Assembly (NCBI GenBank): GCA_024699575.1
Contig: JAILPF010000376.1
Coordinates: 1-15,529 of the forward strand
Reading direction: 5' to 3'
Length of the DNA stretch: 15,529 nt
DNA from: Acetatifactor sp.
GTDB taxonomy: Bacteria > Bacillota > Clostridia > Lachnospirales > Lachnospiraceae
The position numbers were made by a program, and so were the translations under genes. Positions 1 to 5,799 of this stretch are shown here, in pieces; position 1 is the first letter of the stretch, and every line of letters starts with the position of its first letter. A model generated the notes under the pieces. That model saw only the letters and a list, made by a program, of their open reading frames with translations, was not told the DNA's origin and searched no databases.

Positions 1-46
1 GAAGCAAATCCTGTTCCGCCTGTTCGATGTAATCTTTCATTTCCAT
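1..46 (-). CDS. argD: Acetylornithine aminotransferase, first 15 codons (partial)
   Basis: This is the 5' end of a minus-strand gene running off the window. The visible residues are MEMKDYIEQAEQDLL. A GGAGG sits at 60-56, nine bases before ATG 46; a second in-frame ATG at 40 is too far from it to be preferred. The gene starts 18 bases after the argB stop. The opening residues resemble the start of clostridial ArgD proteins, and argD is the usual next gene in an argC-J-B-D operon. ArgD is a PLP enzyme converting N-acetylglutamate semialdehyde to N-acetylornithine. The call rests mostly on operon position, because no catalytic part is visible. Confidence 0.72.
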   Translation of the reverse strand, partial: MEMKDYIEQAEQDLL

Positions 47-64
47 TCTGCTCATCCTCCGCTT

Positions 65-961
65 TTATACTGCCGCACTATCCTGGTCTTCATCAGCCAC
101 AATCGCAGTACCCACACCTTGATTGGTGAAGATTTCAAGAAGCAGGCAATGCGGGATACGTCCATCCAGAATATGAACTCTGTTGACACCGTTTCGAATC
201 GCAGAGGTACAGTTGTTTAATTTGGGAAGCATTCCTCCACCGATAAATCCGCCGTTAATCAGTTCGTCTGCCTCACTGGCACTCAAGCGTGATATGAAAG
301 ATGCAGGATCATTGATATCCTTATACAATCCCTCAATATCTGTCAAAAAGACCAGCTTATCTGCACCGATGGCTTTAGCGATAGCACAGGCTGCGTCATC
401 TGCATTAATATTATAAGTCTGGAACTGATCATCCAATCCGATAGGCGCAATGATGGGAAGAAAATCTTTTTCCAAAAGATCATAAAGTACCTGAGGATCA
501 ACATTTGTAATCTCTCCCACATATCCAATGTCCTGCCCGTCGGAATATTTCTTTTCCACCTGAAGAAGGCCACCGTCTTTTCCACTGATTCCCACCGCAT
601 TGACACCGATTTCCTGTACCATCGTCACAAGACTTTTATTCACTTTGGAGAGAACCATCTCGGCAATTTCCATGGTCTCTTCATCTGTCACACGAAGTCC
701 GTTGATAAACTTGGCTTCTTTTCCGACTTTTCCCACCCAGCGGCTGATTTCCTTTCCCCCGCCGTGTACAATAATCGGTTTGAATCCTACCAGTTTCAAA
801 AGGGTCACATCCTTGATAACATTCTTCTGCAATTCTTCATTACTCATGGCACTGCCACCATATTTCACAACAATAATCTTGCGATTGAATTTCTGAATAT
901 AGGGCAATGCTTCAATCAACACTTCCGCTTTCTTTAAGACCTTTTCCATATCCTTTTCCAT
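65..961 (-). CDS. argB: Acetylglutamate kinase
   Basis: ArgB phosphorylates N-acetylglutamate with ATP, the second step of arginine synthesis, in the cytoplasm. The 298-residue protein is full length for the amino acid kinase family. It shows KYGGSAM at residues 33-39 (Lys33 in the phosphate-binding strand), the glycine loop HGGGKEI at 66-72, [10 protein letters not shown] near 90-99, GISGKDGG, and a late [19 protein letters not shown] segment. The roughly 28 residues before the kinase core form a predicted helix. In characterised hexameric enzymes (for example Pseudomonas and Thermotoga) this N-terminal helix goes with feedback inhibition by arginine, so inhibition is inferred here. A GAGGG lies about eight bases before ATG 961. 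The gene follows argJ by 40 bases and precedes argD by 18, within one operon. Confidence 0.96.
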   Translation of the reverse strand: MEKDMEKVLKKAEVLIEALPYIQKFNRKIIVVKYGGSAMSNEELQKNVIKDVTLLKLVGFKPIIVHGGGKEISRWVGKVGKEAKFINGLRVTDEETMEIAEMVLSKVNKSLVTMVQEIGVNAVGISGKDGGLLQVEKKYSDGQDIGYVGEITNVDPQVLYDLLEKDFLPIIAPIGLDDQFQTYNINADDAACAIAKAIGADKLVFLTDIEGLYKDINDPASFISRLSASEADELINGGFIGGGMLPKLNNCTSAIRNGVNRVHILDGRIPHCLLLEIFTNQGVGTAIVADEDQDSAAV

Positions 962-1001
962 TATTTTACCCTCACTTATACTCTATTCTTTTCTGCATCT
1001 A

Positions 1002-2231
1002 TCAGCTTCTATAGTCCGCATTAATTTTCACATAATCGTAACTTAAATCGCATCCCCACGCAGTAGCTTCTGCATCACCCATATGCATATCTACCAGTGC
1101 GGTCACCTCAGGATCAGACAGAATTCCCGTAGCTTCTTCCTCACTGTAATCACAAGCTACACCATTCCCGAAAATATGCATTTTCCCGCTCTTACTCTCA
1201 AAATACAAATCCACATTGTCCGGGTCAAAGGTTACTCCTGAATAGCCCAGGGCACAAAGGATACGTCCCCAGTTGGCATCATGTCCGAAAATTGCAGCCT
1301 TGGTCAGTGAAGAACAGATAACAGATTTGGCCAGAACTCTTGCATCTTCTTTTGTCTTTGCTCCGATTACCTTTGTCTCGAAAAGTGCGGTTGCACCTTC
1401 ACCATCTCCGGCCATCTTTTTAGCCAGATACGTCGTAATAAAATGAAGTGCTTCGCAGAATGCCTTGTAATCTTCATTTTCTTCCTTGATTTCCTCATTT
1501 TCCGCAAGGCCGTTCGCCATGACTAAAAGAGTGTCATTGGTGGAGGTATCCCCATCCACTGATATCATATTGAAGGAATCAACCACATCCTCACTGACAG
1601 CTTTCTGCAACATTTTTTTTGAAATATTCGCATCTGTTGTCACAAAACCGAGCATTGTGCACATATTAGGATGAATCATTCCCGAACCCTTGCACATTCC
1701 ACCAAGGGTCACTGTCTTGCCACCGATTTCCACTTCCACAGCAATCTGTTTATGTACGGTGTCTGTGGTCATGATTGCTTTGGCCGCATCCAATCCTGCT
1801 GCCAGAGTGGACTGTTTGGCATTCAGCAGCTTCTCCACACCGGCTGTCATCTTATCCACCGGAAGCTGCATGCCAATCACTCCCGTGGAACATACCAAAA
1901 CAGCCGAAGCTGGAATATTTAATAATTTACCGGTATAGTCAGCAATTTCCTCACAGCAGTCCAGTCCCTGTCTGCCTGTGCACGCATTTGCGATGCCGGA
2001 ATTTACAATCACTGCCTGCACGTAAGGTGCTGTCTCTACGATTTTTTTATCCCAAAGCACCGGTGCCGCCTTCACAACATTGGTGGTAAAAGTTCCTGCC
2101 GCTTTACAGGAAACCACGCTGTAAATCATCGCCATATCCTTACGGTTCTGATATTTAATTCCTGCTTCCACTCCGGCTGCTTCAAATCCTTTTGCTGCGG
2201 TCACGCCGCCATCTATCTGCTTCATCCTCAT
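1002..2231 (-). CDS. argJ: Bifunctional ornithine/glutamate N-acetyltransferase
   Basis: ArgJ transfers the acetyl group from N-acetylornithine to glutamate, recycling it in the cyclic arginine pathway. Many bacterial forms can also use acetyl-CoA. The 409-residue precursor is full length. It carries the autoproteolysis site KGSGMIHPNM followed by Cys191-Thr192 and MLGFVTTDA. Cleavage would free Thr192 as nucleophile of the beta chain; the residue before it is Cys rather than the Ala of the Geobacillus enzyme. The oxyanion motif STGVIG is at 115-120. GAGGGAG lies just before ATG 2231; a second ATG two codons in is less well spaced. The gene starts 13 bases after the GNAT gene and is followed by argB. 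Whether it uses acetyl-CoA cannot be read from sequence. Confidence 0.95.
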   Translation of the reverse strand: MRMKQIDGGVTAAKGFEAAGVEAGIKYQNRKDMAMIYSVVSCKAAGTFTTNVVKAAPVLWDKKIVETAPYVQAVIVNSGIANACTGRQGLDCCEEIADYTGKLLNIPASAVLVCSTGVIGMQLPVDKMTAGVEKLLNAKQSTLAAGLDAAKAIMTTDTVHKQIAVEVEIGGKTVTLGGMCKGSGMIHPNMCTMLGFVTTDANISKKMLQKAVSEDVVDSFNMISVDGDTSTNDTLLVMANGLAENEEIKEENEDYKAFCEALHFITTYLAKKMAGDGEGATALFETKVIGAKTKEDARVLAKSVICSSLTKAAIFGHDANWGRILCALGYSGVTFDPDNVDLYFESKSGKMHIFGNGVACDYSEEEATGILSDPEVTALVDMHMGDAEATAWGCDLSYDYVKINADYRS

Positions 2232-2244
2232 TTACTCCCTCTTT

Positions 2245-2709
2245 TTATTGATTAAATGCAGTGATATTTGCTTCGTTCAGCGTAAAATCATAGTAATTTA
2301 AATCTTCTCTTTTGGTCCATCCAATACATTTCCAGAAAGCATTTCCCACATCGTTTTGTGTGAAAGCTATCAGACTCACTTTATTGATATCCTCTGCTTT
2401 CAAAGCATTCATGCACTGCACTACCATGGACTTTCCGATGCCACACCTTCTGTAATCCTCTCTGACACAAACATGATACATACAGCCTCTACGTCCGTCA
2501 TGTCCACAGAGAATTCCTCCCACAATGCTACCGTCCTGTGCTTCTGCCACCACACTGGTAGTTGGATTTCTCTTTAAAAACTTTTCAACTCCCTCTCTGG
2601 AGTCATCTATACTTCTGATTCCAAACCCATGAATGGTCATCCAAAGGTCATGCAGGCCATCATAATCCTCCGCTGTCATTGTTCGAACGGTGTATTGCTT
2701 TGCAATCAT
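2245..2709 (-). CDS. GNAT family N-acetyltransferase inside the arg operon
   Basis: This is a 154-residue single-domain GNAT protein. The acetyl-CoA pyrophosphate-binding motif A is visible as VREDYRRCGIGKSMV, preceded by a beta strand (GGILCGHDGRRGCMYHV) and followed by strand SLIAFTQ, NDVGNAFWKCIGW and a C-terminal YYDF. I start at ATG 2709, eight bases after GGAGG (about 2722-2718). An upstream in-frame TTG at 2724 abuts that Shine-Dalgarno sequence and is unlikely. It lies 44 bases after argC and 13 before argJ, so it is almost certainly cotranscribed with arginine genes. A short GNAT-only N-acetylglutamate synthase is one possibility from context, and a protein or small-molecule acetyltransferase is another. 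Nothing in the sequence fixes the substrate. Confidence 0.85.
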   Translation of the reverse strand: MIAKQYTVRTMTAEDYDGLHDLWMTIHGFGIRSIDDSREGVEKFLKRNPTTSVVAEAQDGSIVGGILCGHDGRRGCMYHVCVREDYRRCGIGKSMVVQCMNALKAEDINKVSLIAFTQNDVGNAFWKCIGWTKREDLNYYDFTLNEANITAFNQ

Positions 2710-2753
2710 CGCTGTATCCTCCAATCCTCGTCTTCCCCGATTGCCTCGGCTCT

Positions 2754-3812
2754 TTATGGGAAACAGGGAACAAGGTCCAAGCCTTCGCTTTCTTTCAAGC
2801 CAAACATCAGATTCATGTTCTGGACTGCCTGCCCGGCTGCTCCCTTCACCAGGTTATCCAATGCTCCCATCATAATGATATGTCCGGTCCTTGCATCGAT
2901 TACAAAATTGATATCTACATAATTGCTGCCCTCCACCCATTTCGTTTCAGGGCAAGTACCTTTTTCCAAGACTCTCACGAATTTTTCACCGGAATAGTAC
3001 TTATCATAGACAGCTTTTATCTCCTCATAGGTCGGAAGCGTTCCGTCCGCCTTTTTTTTGAGAGTCGCATATTCTGTCACCAGAATTCCTCTGTTCATGG
3101 GCACAAGGTGAGGAGTAAAATTGATTGTGACCTGACAATTTCCCGCGTAACCAAGCTGTTCCTCTATCTCCGGAGTGTGTCTATGACTCGCCACACCGTA
3201 TGCCTTAATGTTTTCATTCACTTCGCAGAACAGGTTGGGTACCTTTGCTCCTCTTCCTGCACCGGATGTCCCTGACTTGGCATCTACAATCAAGGTATCC
3301 ACATCAATCAGTCCCTCTTTTACCATTGGGAATGCAGTCAATATGGAACAGGTCGTGTAGCATCCGGGATTCGCAATCAATCTGGTTTTTTCCGTAATTT
3401 TATTTCTGTTGATTTCACACAGTCCGTAAACAGCCTCCTCAATGAACTGAGGCGATTTATGTTCAATGCCGTACCATTTTTCATAAGTTGCAACATCCTT
3501 AATTCGATAATCAGCGGATAGATCAATCACTTTTACTTTGGATAAAATGTCCTCATTTAAGAGACCTGCCAGAAATCCCTGCGGCGTTGCGGTAAAAATC
3601 ACATCCACCTGCTTTGCCAGTTCTTCCAGATTGTCATCCTTACAGATGTCCTCCACAATCTGAAACAAATTCTGATACACTTCCGCATATTTTTTATCTA
3701 TATAACTCTTAGAGCCGTACCACACAATCTCCGCTTCCTTATGATTCATAAGAAGTCTTACGAGTTCCCCTCCTGCGTATCCTGTTGCTCCGATAATACC
3801 TACCTTAATCAT
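2754..3812 (-). CDS. argC: N-acetyl-gamma-glutamyl-phosphate reductase
   Basis: ArgC reduces N-acetylglutamyl phosphate with NADPH to N-acetylglutamate semialdehyde, the third arginine step. From the chosen start the protein has 352 residues, normal for the type 1 family. It shows the NADPH-binding loop GIIGATGYAGGEL at 5-17, the catalytic cysteine in NPGCYTT (Cys151), GTSGAGRGAK, and the catalytic-histidine segment SHRHTPEIEEQ near 209-219. ATG 3812 is preferred over in-frame ATG 3827 because GGGAG lies eight bases ahead of it and family members begin directly with MIKVGIIG. It is the first gene of the operon, behind a promoter with ARG boxes. Confidence 0.96.
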   Translation of the reverse strand: MIKVGIIGATGYAGGELVRLLMNHKEAEIVWYGSKSYIDKKYAEVYQNLFQIVEDICKDDNLEELAKQVDVIFTATPQGFLAGLLNEDILSKVKVIDLSADYRIKDVATYEKWYGIEHKSPQFIEEAVYGLCEINRNKITEKTRLIANPGCYTTCSILTAFPMVKEGLIDVDTLIVDAKSGTSGAGRGAKVPNLFCEVNENIKAYGVASHRHTPEIEEQLGYAGNCQVTINFTPHLVPMNRGILVTEYATLKKKADGTLPTYEEIKAVYDKYYSGEKFVRVLEKGTCPETKWVEGSNYVDINFVIDARTGHIIMMGALDNLVKGAAGQAVQNMNLMFGLKESEGLDLVPCFP

Positions 3813-3838
3813 ATCTTCATCTCCCATCTTTCTTACAT

Positions 3839-3873
3839 AGTAATAATCATACCACTTTTTGCATAAATGTCCA
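3839..3873 (-). promoter_or_regulatory. Probable sigma-A promoter of the arg operon
   Basis: On the minus strand TGGACA (3873-3868) and TATGAT (3851-3846) are separated by 16 bases, with TGG directly before the -10. Transcription would begin near 3839, leaving a leader of about 27 bases that contains the argC ribosome binding site. An ARG-box-like sequence overlaps the -35 and spacer, fitting repression. The hexamers are close to consensus but the start site is inferred. Confidence 0.6.
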
Positions 3874-3875
3874 CT
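3858..3875. promoter_or_regulatory. ARG box 3, overlapping the promoter
   Basis: The core TGCATAAATGTCCA (3860-3873) matches the ARG-box pattern with one mismatch and covers the -35 hexamer and part of the spacer. It is centred 31 bp, about three helical turns, from box 2. A repressor bound here would block RNA polymerase directly. Confidence 0.45.
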
Positions 3876-3888
3876 ACTTTTTTATTTT

Positions 3889-3906
3889 TATACATTTTTA
3901 TCGAAT
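3889..3906. promoter_or_regulatory. ARG box 2, phased with box 1
   Basis: TATACATTTTTATCGAAT fits the ARG-box core at 8 of 10 defined positions (A for G and G for C). It is separated from box 1 by exactly three bases, giving 21 bp centre to centre. That is the spacing of classical tandem ARG boxes, so the weaker match gains support from its position. Confidence 0.55.
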
Positions 3907-3909
3907 ATT

Positions 3910-3927
3910 AATGCATATTTATGCATC
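3910..3927. promoter_or_regulatory. ARG box 1 (ArgR/AhrC operator)
   Basis: AATGCATATTTATGCATC matches the 18-bp ARG-box pattern (TGNAT-WWWW-ATNCA core) at every core position and is a near-perfect palindrome. ArgR-type hexamers bind pairs of such boxes when arginine is plentiful. It lies about 100 bases upstream of argC, on the far side of the promoter. Confidence 0.7.
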
Positions 3928-3997
3928 ATTTGTATTCATTGTACAATCGTACGCAGGAAATAATTAGTCAAATTCGATTCCATAATGAAACTATCAA

Positions 3998-4043
3998 AAA
4001 AGCTACAAACATAGAATGTATTACTCCTACGTTTGTAGCTTTT
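3998..4043. terminator. Terminator of the Rpn gene, symmetrical
   Basis: AAAAGCTACAAAC (3998-4010) pairs perfectly with GTTTGTAGCTTTT (4031-4043) around a 20-base loop. On the minus strand the stem starts about 9 bases after the Rpn stop codon and its 3' arm runs into TTTTTT, a good intrinsic terminator for that gene. It also separates it from the arg promoter. On the plus strand a T-rich tail (TTTTACTTTTT) follows as well. Confidence 0.85.
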
Positions 4044-4051
4044 ACTTTTTC

Positions 4052-4945
4052 TTATTTCCGAATTGCCTCATAGATGGCTTTCACGTCATAGTCCGGAGCA
4101 AACTGTTCCGCCGTCTCGCAGATTTTCTGGATCTGCGTGATATCTTCCTCAAGTTCTTCCGCAATCAGTTCGGGAAGCTTCCCCTTTTTCAATTTACGAC
4201 AAACTTGTGCGATAAGGCTCTCAAGCCATCCTTGCTCGATTCCCTGCTCGATTCCTTGCTCTACTCCTTGGTCATAGACGTACTGATCCTCTGCCCATCT
4301 GTCTCGTCTTCTTTTTTCTTTGTCTTCGGAGAGTGCTTTTAGGTATCGGCTAAGGCTCATTTCTCTCATCATCTCCATCGCTCTTTGTATCCCTTTGTTC
4401 TGTGTCTTTATCATATCCAAATCCTCGATTCTTTTTGCATTAAACAGACGAATCCAATCATCCAATGCATCATTTCCCAGCTTTTTTCTAAGTTCGATTA
4501 CATGGAATTCCAACAAGTCTGTGAATACCACCCCCTGTTCATCACAGAGCCTAAAGATTGAATGGTTCCTTTCATTTTCCAACAGGTTGAAATCCAGAAT
4601 GCTGATTGAAATACACTTCTTAAGTTTGTTGTAATCATAGCCCTTCTTTAGATCCTCAGCAAACAACTTGGCGATATAAAACAAGCTTCGCCTCACCCAA
4701 TACTTCTGTGGACGTACTTGCAGTTCAATGTCCATCTTCGTGTCATCGTTCATAAGCAGAGCGATGTCCAAAATCCCTTCCTTTTGTTTTTCTCTTGTCC
4801 TACGCAGGAAGGAGTTGGTAATTCGCACCTCCTTAATCTCTTCCATGGGAATCTTCAGCACATCACTGATAAACTGTTTTCTCACGTACTCCTCGGAAAT
4901 CACTTCCTTAAATACGTAGTCGCTCTTTAACGACTCAAATTTCAT
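4052..4945 (-). CDS. Rpn family recombination-promoting nuclease / putative transposase
   Basis: The 297-residue protein is a member of the PD-(D/E)XK Rpn group. It begins MKFESLKSDYVFKEVI, a hallmark opening. The nuclease core is visible as GILDIALLMNDD followed by DIELQVRP, giving Asp60 and Glu74-x-Gln76 as the likely active site. The C-terminal third is charged and helical and holds a short tandem repeat, GVEQGIEQGIEQG. I use ATG 4945, nine bases after GGAGG; the in-frame ATG at 5005 has no ribosome binding site and adds a hydrophobic stretch absent from the family. Characterised E. coli Rpn proteins are DNA endonucleases that raise RecA-independent recombination. It stands alone between its own promoter and terminator. 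I see no terminal inverted repeats that would make it a complete mobile element. Confidence 0.88.
   Translation of the reverse strand: MKFESLKSDYVFKEVISEEYVRKQFISDVLKIPMEEIKEVRITNSFLRRTREKQKEGILDIALLMNDDTKMDIELQVRPQKYWVRRSLFYIAKLFAEDLKKGYDYNKLKKCISISILDFNLLENERNHSIFRLCDEQGVVFTDLLEFHVIELRKKLGNDALDDWIRLFNAKRIEDLDMIKTQNKGIQRAMEMMREMSLSRYLKALSEDKEKRRRDRWAEDQYVYDQGVEQGIEQGIEQGWLESLIAQVCRKLKKGKLPELIAEELEEDITQIQKICETAEQFAPDYDVKAIYEAIRK
4232..4267 (-). repeat. 12-bp tandem repeat, three units, in the Rpn gene
   Basis: Three in-frame 12-bp units on the plus strand (TTGCTCGATTCC, CTGCTCGATTCC, TTGCTCTACTCC) encode the GIEQ/GVEQ repeats. The unit length is a multiple of three, so copy-number change would alter protein length without breaking the frame. 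Such C-terminal repeats are typical of Rpn-type proteins. Confidence 0.8.
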
Positions 4946-5145
4946 TTGGTTCTTCCTCCTGACCGAGCAAAAGAGAACCAAAAATAACCAATGTAGTAAT
5001 TCCACTTCTTTCAGTTCCCTGCTCTTATTTTGATTGGAATAAAAGCATGGAATTTCTGAATATTAGAAAAATAGACCGGGCAGACGCCCATAATGAATTC
5101 CATCTCACATCGGATGGCTAAAGAAAACTTCTATGCTTTGATTTC

Positions 5146-5174
5146 ATACTAGCATATAAGTTTACGAATGGCAA
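5146..5174 (-). promoter_or_regulatory. Probable promoter of the Rpn gene
   Basis: On the minus strand TTGCCA (5174-5169) and TAGTAT (5151-5146) are 17 bases apart with an extended -10 TGC. Transcription from about 5139 would give a leader near 195 bases. That leader contains the separated complementary arms ATGGAATT/AATTCCAT, which could fold, but I recognise no known riboswitch in it. Confidence 0.45.
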
Positions 5175-5205
5175 TGATTGTTTTTCCGTTAATTACAGAA
5201 AATGC

Positions 5206-5233
5206 TTGACAAGTTCATAAACTATGCTACAAT
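5206..5233 (+). promoter_or_regulatory. Promoter of the valS transcription unit
   Basis: TTGACA (5206-5211) and TACAAT (5228-5233) are 16 bases apart, with an extended -10 TGC directly before TACAAT. The predicted start near 5240 lies at the head of the T-box leader. It diverges from the Rpn promoter; the two -35 elements are about 30 bases apart. Confidence 0.75.
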
Positions 5234-5239
5234 TTCAAT

Positions 5240-5546
5240 AACAATTACAGATTAAAAGCATTGACGAGGAGGAGTACATACTATTCCGGATGAACAGAGA
5301 GAAAGTGGTTGGTGAGAACTTTCGTGATGGGAGTATGGAAGTAGCCTTTGAGCTTTGGATCGAACGGATTTCTTTCACATATCTCAGTAGACTCCAACGG
5401 AGATTCCCACCGTTATCAAGGGAAGCGATATCGGAACCGTATCTTTGATTCCCGTATTGTATTGAGTGCAGCTTAATTTCTGAATTTAGGTGGTACCACG
5501 GACAACAAGTTCGCCCTAAGCATTTTGCTTAGGGCGTTTTCTTTTT
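5240..5546 (+). promoter_or_regulatory. T-box riboswitch, tRNA-Val responsive
   Basis: The leader carries a stem I region with the AGAGAGAAAGTGG...GGTGAGAAC pattern. A candidate specifier is GTA at 5341-5343 in GGAA-GTA-GCC, a valine codon. The T-box itself, AGGTGGTACCACGG (5488-5501), follows. The bulge TGGT would pair with the ACCA end of a tRNA with discriminator A, which fits tRNA-Val. An intrinsic terminator follows at 5512-5545. Uncharged tRNA-Val should stabilise the antiterminator and allow valS expression. The T-box and terminator are certain; the exact specifier assignment is slightly less so. Confidence 0.93.
5512..5545 (+). terminator. T-box regulated terminator
   Basis: CGCCCTAAGCA (5512-5522) and TGCTTAGGGCG (5526-5536) form an 11-bp perfect stem with a TTT loop, followed by TTTTCTTTTT. 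Its 5' side lies just after the T-box sequence, so it is the alternative to the antiterminator. Confidence 0.92.
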
Positions 5547-5736
5547 ATAGCGAGGAAAGAAAACAAGCGGCTGCGAAGCAGACATTTGTTTTCTCCCGAG
5601 CGTATACGAAATAAAAGCAAAAGTCGCGTAGCGACGAAATGTGCGAAGCACATTGCTTTTATGAGTATAGAGGAAAGAAAACAAGCGGCTGCGAAGCAGA
5701 CATTTGTTTTCTCCCGAGCGTATACGAAATAAAAGC
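5547..5736 (+). repeat. Modular hairpin repeat element, copy 1, in the valS leader
   Basis: The block is built from short hairpin modules. Module A, 67 bp, occurs twice with perfect identity at 5552-5618 and 5670-5736. It contains an imperfect 16-bp hairpin (GAAAACAA...TTGTTTTC arms closing CTGC-GAA-GCAG). Between the two lies module B (5611-5662): outer arms ATAAAAGCAA and TTGCTTTTAT close two inner hairpins, GTCGC-gta-GCGAC and ATGTGC-gaa-GCACAT. It sits between the T-box terminator and the valS ribosome binding site, so read-through valS mRNA must contain it. A related block lies inverted at 9291-9465. It encodes no convincing protein and resembles a REP- or MITE-like element. Confidence 0.85.
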
Positions 5737-5799
5737 CCGGCATGCTTAACTCTGTATTGTGAAACCCTATCAACATAACGCTTCACAGGAGGTATCCAA

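Noticed and set aside
2679..3275. A 198-codon open frame on the plus strand
   Set aside because: It lies entirely antisense to argC and the argC/GNAT junction, where the minus-strand frames have clear family motifs. It shows no motif or credible ribosome binding site.
5088..5099. GGGC-agac-GCCC hairpin upstream of the Rpn gene as a terminator
   Set aside because: The stem has only four base pairs and no T-run next to it on either strand.
4052..5174. Complete insertion sequence around the Rpn gene
   Set aside because: I found no terminal inverted repeats or target duplication. The gene has its own promoter and terminator and the ATGGAATT/AATTCCAT arms lie inside its leader rather than at its ends.
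5547..5736. Possible CRISPR array
   Set aside because: Only two identical modules with a structured, palindromic interval that itself recurs elsewhere; there is no regular repeat-spacer pattern and no cas genes.
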